Source: Leucobacter sp. UT-8R-CII-1-4
Lineage (GTDB): Bacteria > Actinomycetota > Actinomycetes > Actinomycetales > Microbacteriaceae
NCBI RefSeq assembly: GCF_030010235.1
Contig: NZ_JASCRS010000001.1
Coordinates: 868,001-932,000 of the forward strand
Length of the DNA stretch: 64,000 nucleotides
Direction of reading: 5' to 3'
Shown here: positions 28,675 through 38,020 of the stretch, in pieces
How the letters are laid out: each line of letters starts with the position of its first letter
Position numbering within the stretch: the stretch's first letter is position 1
The notes under the pieces: model-generated
The model's input: only the letters and a program-made list of their open reading frames with translations
What the model was told of the DNA's origin: nothing
The model's database searches: none
Position numbers and translations under genes: made by a program

Positions 28675-29640
28675 TCAGGCCTCCTCTGCATAGCGCTCAC
28701 TGAGCGCCACACCAATCGCCGCTAAGTGCTTACGCACGCTTTGGGGGCTACTGATTTCAAGCCACTCGACAAGACCTGCAAGATGCCCAGCGATGCCGTA
28801 CTCGCTCGGAGCATGAAAGACAACGGGAATCCGTCCATCGCTCAGCGCCGCACCAATCTGAAGCTTGTCATTCAGCGCGGTTCGAAGGAAGCTGAGCCCC
28901 TCTGGGGCGCAGACCGCATGAACTTCTATCGGTGGGCGATAGCGCTCAGTGTGGTCCTTGATTTCCCGCCAGCTTCGCGCAAGATCAAAGTCATCTGCAC
29001 GTTGCGCGGGCGCGTCGCTCAACACGACGGAAACTATCCGATCAAGGCGGAAGGTACGTTGCCCTTTTTCGGTGTGAGCGAGCAGGTACCAGTTCGCGCC
29101 TTTTGACACGAGCCCGAGCGGATGGGCCGTCCGCGCAGATCTTTTACCTGAGCTGTCGGTGTAGTCAAGTTTCACTTGCACGCCGCGGATCACTGCGGTC
29201 TGCAGTTCTTCAAGGAGCGGTGACGGCGGCACCGCCTCGCGCTCAATCCCCCAAGGCTGCGCATCAACAATCGTTGAAGAGGCGGCGGCCTCGGCTTGTG
29301 AACGAAAAGATTCAGGCAACGCTCGCACAAGCTTTCGCAGAGCAGCCTTTAGCTCCGGCGCCGCCCCCTCCGCGGCGACCGAGGGCCCTGCGGTCAAAAA
29401 CAATGCGCGAGCCTCGCTCTCGGTTAACCCCGAGAGATCGGTCTTGCCGCCACCCAAAAGACGCCAGCCACCAGATCGCCCCTGGACCGAATAGATAGGC
29501 ACCCCTGCCATACCGAGCGCGTCAAGGTCTCGCCGGGCGGTGCGCTCTGAAATCTCAAGCTCCCGCGCAACCTCGGCCGCCGTGACTTGTTCGCGTCTTT
29601 GCAGCATCAAAAGGATGGCCACTAAACGATCGGATTTCAT
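28675..29640 (-). CDS. WYL-domain transcriptional regulator
   Basis: A 321-residue DeoR-like regulator: an N-terminal winged helix (TAAEVARELEISERTARRDL), a central WYL domain (KLDYTDSSGKRSARTAHPLG, NWYLLAH, RTFRLDRI) and a C-terminal WCX-like segment. WYL regulators usually sense a ligand or nucleotide and act on divergent neighbours. Here the divergent gene is the epoxide-hydrolase-like protein 69 bases away, the likely target together with the YdeI-like gene. Confidence 0.9.
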   Translation of the reverse strand: MKSDRLVAILLMLQRREQVTAAEVARELEISERTARRDLDALGMAGVPIYSVQGRSGGWRLLGGGKTDLSGLTESEARALFLTAGPSVAAEGAAPELKAALRKLVRALPESFRSQAEAAASSTIVDAQPWGIEREAVPPSPLLEELQTAVIRGVQVKLDYTDSSGKRSARTAHPLGLVSKGANWYLLAHTEKGQRTFRLDRIVSVVLSDAPAQRADDFDLARSWREIKDHTERYRPPIEVHAVCAPEGLSFLRTALNDKLQIGAALSDGRIPVVFHAPSEYGIAGHLAGLVEWLEISSPQSVRKHLAAIGVALSERYAEEA

Positions 29641-29709
29641 AATCTATAGCTTTTCACTAAAACCGGTCAATAGTTGTCCTATTTACTGAATTACCTTGGA
29701 GATATGAAC

Positions 29710-30657
29710 ATGACAACTCATCAGAATACGTTCCCTAACGCCAGCATCATTTCCGTCAACGGGGTTGAGCTTGAGGTGTTTGAGGCAGGCCGCGAGAACG
29801 CAGGAAACCCAATTGTGTTGTGTCATGGCTGGCCCGATCTGGCGTACACCTGGCGATTCCAGATACCAGCCCTTGTCGCCGCCGGCTACCACGTGATCGC
29901 GCCAAATCAACGAGGGTTCGGCGGCTCAGCCAACCCCGAAGAAATTGTTGACTACGATATTTCAAAGCTCACCGGTGACCTCGCCGCGTTGCTTGATCAT
30001 TTCGGATACACCAGCGCAACTTTCATGGGTCACGACTGGGGCACATTCATCGTCTGGAGCTTTACCCTGCTTTATCCAAAACGCGTCGACCGGGTGGTGG
30101 CACTGAGCCTGCCGTATCTTGCTCGGGGCGAGATGCCCTGGCTCGATTTCATGGAGGCCGTGCTTGGGGAGGATTACTACTTTGTGCATTTCAATAAACA
30201 ACCAGGTGTCGCGGACGCTGTCTTTGATGCTGATCCTGCACGCTTTCTCAACAATCTCTACCGCAGAGACGAACCACTTCTGCCGCCAAAGCCGGGTATG
30301 GCAATGATCGAGATTGCCAAAAATAGTGATCCGCTCGGGCAGCCGCTGCTCACCGAGCAAGAGCTGGCAGTATATTCGTCCGCGTTTACCCGCTCGGGGT
30401 TCACTGGCGGAATCAATTGGTACCGAAACCTAAACCGCAATTGGCATCTTCTGGCCGATGCTGACCCTATTATCCAGCAGCCAGCGCTCATGATCTATGG
30501 GCTTCGCGACGCCGTTGCCCGCTCAGAACAACTTTCGGACTTCGTGCCAAAGGTTGAAGAGATGAGCTTTGACAGTGGCCACTGGGTTCATCAGGAGCGC
30601 CACAGCGAGGTCACGCCTGCGATCATAGAATGGCTCACACAGACCCCCAGCGCCTAA
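29710..30657 (+). CDS. Alpha/beta hydrolase, epoxide hydrolase-like
   Basis: A 315-residue alpha/beta hydrolase. It shows the HGWPDLAYTW oxyanion region (about 39-48), the nucleophile elbow GHDWG with Asp109, the QRGFGGS segment and a C-terminal GHWVHQE with the catalytic His. An aspartate nucleophile points to epoxide hydrolase or haloalkane dehalogenase-type chemistry rather than an esterase. I chose the second ATG (29710): GGAG lies eight bases before it but only two bases before the ATG at 29704. The YdeI-like gene follows after eight bases. Confidence 0.85.
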   Translation: MTTHQNTFPNASIISVNGVELEVFEAGRENAGNPIVLCHGWPDLAYTWRFQIPALVAAGYHVIAPNQRGFGGSANPEEIVDYDISKLTGDLAALLDHFGYTSATFMGHDWGTFIVWSFTLLYPKRVDRVVALSLPYLARGEMPWLDFMEAVLGEDYYFVHFNKQPGVADAVFDADPARFLNNLYRRDEPLLPPKPGMAMIEIAKNSDPLGQPLLTEQELAVYSSAFTRSGFTGGINWYRNLNRNWHLLADADPIIQQPALMIYGLRDAVARSEQLSDFVPKVEEMSFDSGHWVHQERHSEVTPAIIEWLTQTPSA

Positions 30658-30665
30658 GGTCCAGA

Positions 30666-31256
30666 ATGGTTGAGACTCTATTTTTTGCTGATGCTGAATC
30701 GTTCAGCGACTGGCTAGGAATGCACCACAAGCACACGCCAGAAGTGTGGATCTTATTTCACAAAAAAGGGTCAGGGAAACCCAGTCAAAGCTGGCCTGAA
30801 GCAGTCGATGTCGCGCTGTGTTTTGGCTGGATTGATGGCCTCAGAAAGAGCGTGGACAGCGACAGCTATAAGGTCCGTTTCACGCCTCGCAAGCCAAACA
30901 GCGTGTGGAGTGCCGTAAACGTGAAAAAGGTTGAGGCCTTGCTTCTCGATGGGAAAATGCGGCCGGAAGGCATTGCCCTTTATCAGAGCCGAAAGGACAC
31001 TGAGGGCTATTCCTCCCAGACACGAAATGTTGAGCTCGATCCTGTCTATGCGCAGAGATTTCAGCAGCATCAACGCGCCTGGGAGATCTTCTCGGAGTTC
31101 TCGCCCTCGTACATTCGGGACGCAGTCTGGTGGGTGATGAGCGCAAAGCGCGAAGAAACGAGAACGAGGAGACTGGAGATTTTGATTTCTTCGTCGGCCA
31201 AAAAACAACGTGTTCCCGCGTTGCACGCTACGTCGCCGAACGCGCGTGGCGTGTAG
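30666..31256 (+). CDS. YdeI/OmpD-associated family protein
   Basis: A 196-residue protein of the YdeI (OmdA) family, recognised by WILFHKKGSGKPSQSW, DVALCFGWIDGLRKS and FTPRKPNSVWSAVNVKKVEAL. The family has been linked to resistance to bacteriocin or cationic peptides and general stress, but the biochemistry is unclear. It follows the alpha/beta hydrolase in the same direction. The ATG at 30666 begins MVETLFFADAE; an upstream in-frame ATG lies inside the hydrolase gene. Confidence 0.82.
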   Translation: MVETLFFADAESFSDWLGMHHKHTPEVWILFHKKGSGKPSQSWPEAVDVALCFGWIDGLRKSVDSDSYKVRFTPRKPNSVWSAVNVKKVEALLLDGKMRPEGIALYQSRKDTEGYSSQTRNVELDPVYAQRFQQHQRAWEIFSEFSPSYIRDAVWWVMSAKREETRTRRLEILISSSAKKQRVPALHATSPNARGV

Positions 31257-31565
31257 CAGGAAGGTGCTTTCCGGCTCAGCGGCTGAGAGCAACGGGCTCT
31301 CCGTTCATGCGGTGGATCTTGCCCAAACTATAAAAATGACAGCTGCAGAGCGTCACGAGAATAACCCCCGGTTCGCCCGGCGGTTTTGTCGTTTTCGGCA
31401 GTTTTTGCGAGTGTGTTGAATGCTTCTTTGTTGCAACATTTGCCCGCTTTGAATTTCTTCCCGAGCAGGAGTAACTTCAGAACTAGGGCTTTTTTGGTCA
31501 GCTAGTTGGAAAAACAGTCCTGCGTGGCGGCCTCCCTGAACGTTGCATTACCCAGGAGGTTTTTC
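31257..31565. other. Intergenic region before the surface-repeat gene
   Basis: These 309 bases carry no supported gene. An imperfect 9-bp GC-rich hairpin at 31363-31385 followed by TTTTG may terminate the YdeI-like transcript. The rest should hold the promoter of the surface protein; I see no clear operator. Confidence 0.4.
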
Positions 31566-33341
31566 ATGCGACTACTACCCACCATCCTTGGCGCAACGGT
31601 TGCTGCCGCTGCCGTACTCAGCTGCGGCACCATAGCAACCGCTGCCACCCCACCCGCGACGATCGCTCGCGCAGAATCGCCTACAGCTCTCGCCGCAGAA
31701 ACCGGCACCTGGGGCACAGCGCCATGGAGCCTCGAAGACGGCATACTGACCGTCGAACCAGGCACGCTCGGAAGCCGCGGTTGGGAACCCCTCAAAAACG
31801 AAGTCACCCGCATTGTGTTCGCGGATCCAGCGAATACAAAACTGCCGGCACATGCGGCCGAAATGTTCGCGAAGGTGCCAAATCTCGTAGCGATTGAGGG
31901 CATCGAACAACTCGATACCTCCGCAGCAACCACCTTTAGCTCGATGTTCTGGGAATCACCAAAACTCACCTCCCTCGACCTCTCGGCTTGGAAGACCGGC
32001 AGCGTCAACAACCTCTACGCGATGTTTTGGAAGGCATCCGGCCTCACCTCGCTGAATCTTGCCGGCTGGGATACAAGCAATGTTGAGACCACCGCGTTTA
32101 TGTTCCAGGGTGATTCCTCACTCACTGATCTCGATATCTCAGGTTGGGACCTTGGCAATGTGACCGATATGCAGGCAATGTTCCAAGACGTAAGCAGTCT
32201 GACAACTCTCGATGTGAGCGATTGGGATACCAGCAGCGTGGTGAACATGGAGGCACTCTTCCACAACGCACACTCACTCAAAGAACTTGATGTCACCGGC
32301 TGGAACACCTCAAAAGTTGAGATATTCAAAACCACGTTCTACGGCACCACCGCGCTCACCAAACTTGACCCCTCGGGTTTTGACACCTCAAGCGCGACAA
32401 CCATGCATGGCACCTTCGCCTACGCCTCAGCCCTAACCGAGCTTGACCTCAGCGGCTGGAACACCGGCAAAGTAACAAACATGGAGCAACTCTTCTCTGA
32501 CACCACCTCGCTGAATCTCGTAAAGACCGCCGGTTGGGACACCTCGCAGGTGACCACAATGGAATATCTCTTTACCCGTTCGGGTGCGTCCTCAGTGCAG
32601 GTCGCTGGCTGGAATGTCGAAAAGGTACAGACCCTCTTTGGCGCATTTGGCGAAATGGCGAACCTCACCGCCATCGATCTTTCGGGTTGGAACACCGAGA
32701 GCGTCACCGATATGGATTACTTCTTCTCCGAGACCCCGCTGCGCGCCATCACCATTAGCGATGAAACCACTATTCCTGACGGAGTTGACCTCTGGATTCC
32801 AAGCGCACTGATTGAACCGCTCGCCAATGGCAAGTGGGTCGAGATTGGTTCTGGCAGTATCGCGTTGCCGATCCGCACGAAGTGGGACGGCACCAATGAA
32901 GATTTCTACAACTTCACCGCCTCGCGCCTTGATGCCGGCACGTATGTTTGGCAAGAAACGATCATCGTGAATTACGAGGGCAACAATCCTCAGGTAAGCG
33001 GCAACACCGAGCGCTTGATTGGTGGCACTGGACGCCCCGTAACGATCGCCGAAAATGGTTTCACGGTCGACAAGGCCACCTTCACCGGCTGGAACACCGA
33101 AGCAGACGGCAGCGGCACTGCCTTCACTGCCGGCCAGGTTGAGAACCTTGCCGCTGGCGAGTACACGCTTTACGCCCAGTGGGATTCGGCAACGAAACCC
33201 GTAGATCCGACAAAACCCACCCCTAAACCCGGCACACTCACCAACACCGGTGCCGAGTCTGCTTGGGGCGTCGGCGTCGCCGGTGCGGCACTGCTCGCAA
33301 TTGGCGCTCTGCTTGCGCTTCGCCGAAAGTCAAGCAAGTAA
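31566..33341 (+). CDS. BspA/DUF285 repeat surface protein with sorting signal
   Basis: A 591-residue secreted protein. It has a signal peptide (about 1-27, cut near IATAA), an N-terminal region, then about ten DUF285/BspA-type leucine-rich units of some 24-26 residues with the theme LTSLDLSGWDTSNVTNM (about 100-410). An InlB-B/Flg_new-like repeat follows (FTGWNTEADGSGTAF to YAQW), and then a Lys/Pro linker, LTNTG, a membrane helix and RRKSSK. Such proteins are displayed on the wall and bind host or microbial partners in other genera. The AGGAGG at 31553 sets the start at the ATG 31566, not the upstream in-frame codon. Confidence 0.9.
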   Translation: MRLLPTILGATVAAAAVLSCGTIATAATPPATIARAESPTALAAETGTWGTAPWSLEDGILTVEPGTLGSRGWEPLKNEVTRIVFADPANTKLPAHAAEMFAKVPNLVAIEGIEQLDTSAATTFSSMFWESPKLTSLDLSAWKTGSVNNLYAMFWKASGLTSLNLAGWDTSNVETTAFMFQGDSSLTDLDISGWDLGNVTDMQAMFQDVSSLTTLDVSDWDTSSVVNMEALFHNAHSLKELDVTGWNTSKVEIFKTTFYGTTALTKLDPSGFDTSSATTMHGTFAYASALTELDLSGWNTGKVTNMEQLFSDTTSLNLVKTAGWDTSQVTTMEYLFTRSGASSVQVAGWNVEKVQTLFGAFGEMANLTAIDLSGWNTESVTDMDYFFSETPLRAITISDETTIPDGVDLWIPSALIEPLANGKWVEIGSGSIALPIRTKWDGTNEDFYNFTASRLDAGTYVWQETIIVNYEGNNPQVSGNTERLIGGTGRPVTIAENGFTVDKATFTGWNTEADGSGTAFTAGQVENLAAGEYTLYAQWDSATKPVDPTKPTPKPGTLTNTGAESAWGVGVAGAALLAIGALLALRRKSSK

Positions 33342-33398
33342 AGGTTCACGCCCGCTCACTGGCATAGAGCGTTGGATCGCCGGTCCACCCGGCTCATG

Positions 33399-33445
33399 AC
33401 ACGTGAAACCCCCGGGGATCTCCGGGGGTTTCACGTGTTTTTGTG
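33399..33445. terminator. Strong bidirectional terminator
   Basis: A perfect 17-bp stem (33399-33415 with 33422-33438) has a six-base loop and is followed by TTTTTG. It stands between the convergent surface-repeat gene and the membrane protein, so it can serve both. Confidence 0.85.
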
Positions 33446-33470
33446 GGGCAGGAGTACGCGCTGCACCGTA

Positions 33471-34262
33471 CTAGGAGACCCCTTGCCCAAGACCCGAGGC
33501 CGCACTGAATTGCAGTGTCTGCGGTTCGCCGCAGCTGGTGTAATTCACGGTGAAATCGAGCCGAATGTCGGCCACTGTGCGCCAAATAAAGTCGGGGTGG
33601 CCCGGGTAGATGCCTGGGAAGAGAGCGGCGATCTGGTCGAATGGAGCCGGTTCTTCGCTTTCAAACGGCACTGGTGCGAAGGCGATCCCACGCTCTGTAA
33701 TTGAGCCCAGACCCGGGTTCCAGGCGAGATGCTGCACCACCACAGCCGATTCTGGGCGTTCCACTTGCCCCTCAAGAGTTTCGGTTTCGGTGATGGTTCC
33801 AGCTACCGAAATCTCAGCGTTCAGTTCGGTCGCGGTGCCTAACCATTCTGGACTGAATCCAGCGATCACACCATCGGTCGAAGAAAAAGCGCTGGCGTAG
33901 CCGAAACGGTATGAGGCGAAACTCAGCTGCTGATCGGCTCCCGGGGCTGCAAGCAATTTCGCGACGCAGACCTCACCCGGATCGGTGGTCACGCCGGGTG
34001 TCTTCGTCTCGGTTTCAGCGCTCGCTGGTGCACAGTCTGCACTGCTTGCCGCTTGTGCCCCCGTGACCGGTCCAGCTAGCGAAATCCCGATCCCGGCGAG
34101 CGCGATAATGGCGAATATGCCGAGTGCTGACTTGCGGCGCCCAAGTAGGATCGCCCCTCCGACAATGAAAAGTGCTGACACTGCGATCAGTAGGTAGGTT
34201 GGCTCTGCTGCGCCACCGGTTGCCGCAAGTTCGCATGGCAAAGCTGTGTGTGATGTGCTCAT
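33471..34262 (-). CDS. Membrane protein with sorting-signal-like N-terminus
   Basis: A 263-residue protein of unknown function. The first 40 residues read like a C-terminal wall-sorting signal placed at the front: LAATGG, a hydrophobic segment (YLLIAVSALFIVGGAILL) and GRRK. A second hydrophobic segment (IFAIIALAGIGISLAG) ends in an AQA-like cleavage site, followed by about 190 secreted residues with at least four cysteines and a beta-rich look. It might be a lead-in signal with an unusual topology, or a fusion of a lost protein's tail with a secreted protein. The ATG is preceded by AGGGGAA. It is convergent with the surface-repeat gene. Confidence 0.7.
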   Translation of the reverse strand: MSTSHTALPCELAATGGAAEPTYLLIAVSALFIVGGAILLGRRKSALGIFAIIALAGIGISLAGPVTGAQAASSADCAPASAETETKTPGVTTDPGEVCVAKLLAAPGADQQLSFASYRFGYASAFSSTDGVIAGFSPEWLGTATELNAEISVAGTITETETLEGQVERPESAVVVQHLAWNPGLGSITERGIAFAPVPFESEEPAPFDQIAALFPGIYPGHPDFIWRTVADIRLDFTVNYTSCGEPQTLQFSAASGLGQGVS

Positions 34263-34347
34263 CTGTTCCCCTTTATTCGCGCTTCACCCCTCCCCGGGTG
34301 AATGCGCAAAAAGAAACTAACAGAGCGGCTGTGGTTTCACGAAGTCG

Positions 34348-35151
34348 CTAGCGTCGATACACGTCGTTCAGGGTGACCGTTTGGATGCCGCGGGCGGCGA
34401 GCAGGTCGAGCAGCCACGGATACAGTTCGGTGACGGTTGGCGCATTGGCGTGTCCGAGCACAATGTGGGCGGGTTGCAACCACTTGTCTGCTTCTTGCAT
34501 CATCACCTCTTGTGAGATGAGGCCAGAATCACCGAGTGACCCGTACCACATGACCGGCGCCGTGTAGCCGACGGCAGCCGCTGCCGCGTCGGTGCGCGCG
34601 TCTCGCTCACCGTATGGCGGCCGAAAGTATGGTCGTGCATCAACACCAAAAGTGTTCTGAATGAATTCGTGGTTGCGCATGAGATCGTCTTGAATCTCGG
34701 CATCGCTGCTGTCGAGCAGTGAGGCGTGACTGAAAGTGTGGTTTGCGATTTGCACCTGCCCAGAGGCGATCATTGGTGCGAGAGTGGCCGCTGCCGGCAC
34801 CCACGAGTCGGCGTACATGCCGTTTATGAAGAAGGTCAGTCGGGTGCCGGTCTGCTGTGCGAAGTTTGCGTAGGCCTGCACCACCTCTGGGCTTGCACCG
34901 TCGTCAACGGTCCAAGCCATCTGATTGCCGACCTCATCTGGCAGGCCCCACAGCGGTTCGCCGGTGAGGTCGTACTGCGGCACGAACTGGGGCGGGGGCG
35001 GGGGTTCTGGCGTTGGCGTGGGGGTCGGGGTGGGTGTCGGCTTTGGCTTTGGCTTTGGCTTGGGAGGTGGAGGTGGCTCGGGACTTGCACATGACTGCAG
35101 GCCGAGTGCCGTTGCGACAATAGCCGTGCTGAGAAACAATCGTCGCTTCAT
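34348..35151 (-). CDS. Polysaccharide deacetylase lipoprotein (NodB domain)
   Basis: A 267-residue lipoprotein. A signal peptide with lipobox LGLQSC is followed by a wall-spanning low-complexity segment of KP, TP and EP repeats (about 32-55). The NodB domain then follows, with TVDDGAS (catalytic and metal Asp pair), NHTFSH (metal histidines) and RPPYGERD. Such enzymes remove acetyl groups from peptidoglycan or other surface glycans. The start is the ATG before KRRLFLSTAIV; the three upstream in-frame methionines would precede an otherwise normal signal peptide. It may modify the wall on which the nearby adhesins are displayed. Confidence 0.88.
   Translation of the reverse strand: MKRRLFLSTAIVATALGLQSCASPEPPPPPKPKPKPKPTPTPTPTPTPEPPPPPQFVPQYDLTGEPLWGLPDEVGNQMAWTVDDGASPEVVQAYANFAQQTGTRLTFFINGMYADSWVPAAATLAPMIASGQVQIANHTFSHASLLDSSDAEIQDDLMRNHEFIQNTFGVDARPYFRPPYGERDARTDAAAAAVGYTAPVMWYGSLGDSGLISQEVMMQEADKWLQPAHIVLGHANAPTVTELYPWLLDLLAARGIQTVTLNDVYRR
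34984..35080. repeat. Proline-repeat coding tract in the deacetylase
   Basis: A simple-sequence tract made of six-base units on the coding strand specifies repeated Lys-Pro, Thr-Pro and Glu-Pro pairs. It acts as a stiff spacer between the lipid anchor and the enzyme domain and is prone to slippage in whole repeat units. Confidence 0.75.
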
Positions 35152-35285
35152 AGTTCGAAGCATAATCATGATGAACAAGTGTGCAAAAGAAAAAACCCGT
35201 GATATTCAGGCATTTGGCGGTTTTACTAGACATCTGTTGCGCTGGATCGGCACCCTCGCACGACTCGCAAACCCCAGGGGCAATA

Positions 35286-35319
35286 ACAAACGACCCCCGG
35301 TTTCCCGAGGGTCGTTTGT
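35286..35319. terminator. Terminator of the amino-acid transporter operon
   Basis: An 11-bp stem (35286-35296 with 35309-35319) and 12-base loop lie 16 bases after the ATPase stop on the leftward strand. On that strand the stem is followed by TTATTG, a weak T-run. It separates the transporter operon from the deacetylase gene. Confidence 0.65.
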
Positions 35320-35334
35320 GTGTGCAAAGTGCGT

Positions 35335-36099
35335 TTAGATCACCTTAGACAGGAACGCCTTGGTGCGGCCGTGCTGCGGATTGCCAAGCACCTCGTCAGG
35401 AGTGCCCTGCTCCACCACAACACCACCGTCCATAAACGTCACAGTGTCGGCAACCTCACGCGCGAAGCCCATCTCGTGAGTAACAACGATCATGGTCATG
35501 CCAGTCTCAGCAAGTGACTTCATCACCTCAAGAACCTCACCGACCAGCTCCGGGTCGAGCGCGCTGGTTGGCTCGTCAAAGAGCATCAGATCTGGCTTCA
35601 TCGCGAGCGCGCGGGCAATCGCGATGCGCTGCTGCTGGCCTCCGGAAAGTTCAGCCGGGTAAGCGCCAGCCTTATCGGCAAGGCCCACGCGCTCAAGCAG
35701 TTCGAGCGCAGTCTGTTTCGCCTGCGCCTTGCCCTCTTTTTTCACAAACATCGGAGAACACGTAATGTTCTCAAGCGATGTCATGTGCGGGAAAAGGTTG
35801 AAGCGCTGAAACACCATGCCGATGCTTTCGCGCTGCTTCGAAGCAGCCTTTGGATGCAGTTCATACAGCTTGTCGCCGTGCTCGCGGTAGCCAATAACTT
35901 CACCGTCGACCTCGATACGACCTGAGTCAATCGTTTCCAGGTGATTGATGCAACGCAAGAAGGTCGACTTGCCCGAACCCGATGGGCCAAGCAAGCAAGC
36001 GACTTCGCCGCGTTTAATGGTCATGTCGATGCCCTTGAGCACATGGTTGTCACCAAATGACTTGTGCACATCGAGTGCAGTGACCTTTACGTCGCTCAT
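35335..36099 (-). CDS. Polar amino-acid ABC transporter ATPase (GlnQ type)
   Basis: A 254-residue ABC ATPase of the polar amino-acid uptake family. Walker A is GPSGSGKST, the Q-loop is [14 protein letters not shown] (the FNLFPH signature is typical of GlnQ/HisP), the signature is LSGGQQQR, Walker B is [14 protein letters not shown] and the switch His is in VVTHEMGFA. It overlaps the permease gene by four bases and is the last gene of the operon. Confidence 0.95.
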   Translation of the reverse strand: MSDVKVTALDVHKSFGDNHVLKGIDMTIKRGEVACLLGPSGSGKSTFLRCINHLETIDSGRIEVDGEVIGYREHGDKLYELHPKAASKQRESIGMVFQRFNLFPHMTSLENITCSPMFVKKEGKAQAKQTALELLERVGLADKAGAYPAELSGGQQQRIAIARALAMKPDLMLFDEPTSALDPELVGEVLEVMKSLAETGMTMIVVTHEMGFAREVADTVTFMDGGVVVEQGTPDEVLGNPQHGRTKAFLSKVI

Positions 36100-37043
36100 G
36101 AGCTGGCTCCTTCACTGGCGATAGCTGGCGTTTGCGTGCTCTTGCGGCGAGCGCGTTTGCGCTTGCTCGCGATCAGCGCGTTCTGCCCCTTCGAGAAGTG
36201 CTTCTCGAGTCGGCTCTGGCCGTACATCATGATCGAGGTGAACACGAGGTACCAGACGCAGGCAACCATCAGCAGCGGAATCGGGTTCAGCGTCGCCGAT
36301 GAGATATCACGAGCGCGGGTATACAGATCGTAGTTGTACGGCACTGCGGTAACGAGCGAGGTGGTCTTCAGCATCGAGATGAGCTCGTTGCCCGTTGGCG
36401 GAATGATCACACGCATCGCTTGCGGAATGACAACCTTGCGCATACGTAGCCACCAGCTCATGCCGAGCGCATCAGCAGCTTCGCTCTGCCCCTTATCCAC
36501 CGAGAGCAAACCAGCGCGAACGATCTCTGCCATGTAGGCCGCCTCATTCAGACCAAGACCGACCACAGCGATCCAGAAGACCGGAATGACATCAACAAGC
36601 TCAAGGGTGAACCAGGGCTCAGTGAATGGCAAACCAACATTGACCTGCTGGTAGATCGCCGTGAACAGTCCCCAGAACACCAACTGTACGTAGACAGGTG
36701 TGCCGCGGAAGAACCAGAGGAAGCCAAACGCGATGCCGCGCAGCACCGGGTTGGTGGTCTCTCGCATGATTGCGATGATGATGCCAACAACTACGGCGAG
36801 GATCATGGCGAGCACGGTAAGCGCAAGCGTGTTCGCTGCACCCATCATGACTCGTTCGTCAAAGAGGTACTGAGCGAACGAAGGCCAGTCGTACGCTTCA
36901 CGCTGCGCAGCGTCGAGAATGAACGCGACGATGCCAATAATCAGCGCGACGGCAAAGAAGTTACGCCAGGGGTGACGCAGTGGCACCGCACGAATAGGCT
37001 TCGGCGGCGCCACATTGACCACCTGTGTGATCGGCTGGGTCAC
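36096..37043 (-). CDS. Polar amino-acid ABC transporter permease
   Basis: A 315-residue permease of the HisM/GlnP family. It has an N-terminal helix (about 28-46) and the transport domain with the EAA loop near residue 195-220 ([20 protein letters not shown]). The C-terminus carries a basic tail with RKRARRKS. Only one permease gene is present, so the channel is probably a homodimer. The gene starts three bases after the stop of the binding-protein gene. Confidence 0.93.
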   Translation of the reverse strand: MTQPITQVVNVAPPKPIRAVPLRHPWRNFFAVALIIGIVAFILDAAQREAYDWPSFAQYLFDERVMMGAANTLALTVLAMILAVVVGIIIAIMRETTNPVLRGIAFGFLWFFRGTPVYVQLVFWGLFTAIYQQVNVGLPFTEPWFTLELVDVIPVFWIAVVGLGLNEAAYMAEIVRAGLLSVDKGQSEAADALGMSWWLRMRKVVIPQAMRVIIPPTGNELISMLKTTSLVTAVPYNYDLYTRARDISSATLNPIPLLMVACVWYLVFTSIMMYGQSRLEKHFSKGQNALIASKRKRARRKSTQTPAIASEGASS

Positions 37044-37046
37044 GAG

Positions 37047-37967
37047 TTAGTCCTTGTCGCCAGCGTTGATGGTGATTGCGTCGTAACGACCGGCTTCAAC
37101 GCCCCAGAACTCAAGGATCTGATCGTAGGTGCCGTCGTCATGCATCGACTGCAGCGCAGCGGCAAAAGCCTCAGCGAGCTTGCCGTCGGTCTTCTTTGAG
37201 AATGGTGCGCCAGAAGGCATGTTCTCGTAGATTTCCGAACCGATGAGCTTGCCCTCGGAGTTTTTGATTGCGTAGCTCACTACCGGCGAATCGGCCACGA
37301 GCGCGTACGCGCGGCCGAGGTTCACCGCAGCAACCATTTCGTCGGTGGTGTCGTAGCCGAGGGTGTCGATCTTGCCGGCGCCTGCAGCGTCACACTTCTT
37401 CTGCACCTCTGGGATGTAGTAGAGCGGTGCTGATCCACCGTTTGCGACAGCGATCTTCTTGCCGCAAATATCGGTCTCTTCGGCAATGGTGTTCTTTGCA
37501 AGCGATGCGAACTGGTTGCCTGCCCAGATGTAGTCGACCACGTCGAAGTCCTTCTGTCGCTTCAGGGTGTCGTAGTAACCGGCGATACCGAGGTCGAACT
37601 TGCCAAGCTCAATATTTGGCACGATGTTCTCGAACTTTGCAATCTTCAGCTCAGGTTCAAGACCCATGCGGGTGATTGCTGCAGCGACCATATCGACCTC
37701 CCAGCCGATGGCATTGCCAGCCTCATCTTTGAACTCGTTTGGTGGGTAGGTTGCGTCGACACCAACGATCACGGTGCCGCGCTCTGCAATGTCAGCGGGC
37801 ACGAGGGCCTGAGCGGCTTCGTTTACGCCGAGCTTCGAAAGATCGACAGCAGTGTTAGCCGTGTTGGTCTCTTCGTTGCTCTTGCTGGCGTCATCGCCTG
37901 CAGCCGAGCAACCTGCGGTGAACAGAATCGCGGCGACTGCCGCAATTCCTACCAGGCTCTTTTTCAT
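37047..37967 (-). CDS. Polar amino-acid ABC transporter substrate-binding lipoprotein
   Basis: A 306-residue SBP family 3 lipoprotein. The signal peptide ends in lipobox FTAGC. The fold is indicated by GTVIVGVDATYPPNEF, IGWEVDMVAAAITRMG and the ligand-binding GYYDTLKRQKDFD region. Ligand specificity cannot be read; the upstream amidohydrolase suggests an amino acid or N-acyl derivative. The ATG at 37967 has AAAGGGA upstream and gives a normal lipoprotein signal. An ATG five codons earlier is possible. Confidence 0.9.
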   Translation of the reverse strand: MKKSLVGIAAVAAILFTAGCSAAGDDASKSNEETNTANTAVDLSKLGVNEAAQALVPADIAERGTVIVGVDATYPPNEFKDEAGNAIGWEVDMVAAAITRMGLEPELKIAKFENIVPNIELGKFDLGIAGYYDTLKRQKDFDVVDYIWAGNQFASLAKNTIAEETDICGKKIAVANGGSAPLYYIPEVQKKCDAAGAGKIDTLGYDTTDEMVAAVNLGRAYALVADSPVVSYAIKNSEGKLIGSEIYENMPSGAPFSKKTDGKLAEAFAAALQSMHDDGTYDQILEFWGVEAGRYDAITINAGDKD

Positions 37968-38020
37968 GGTGGTCCCTTTCATAGGAGATATGTCTTGCGT
38001 ATGCGTAAGTGGATGGAACG

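Noticed and set aside
35034-35070. Short tandem repeats as a phase-variation switch in the deacetylase
   Set aside because: The units are multiples of three bases, so slippage would change the spacer length but not the reading frame.
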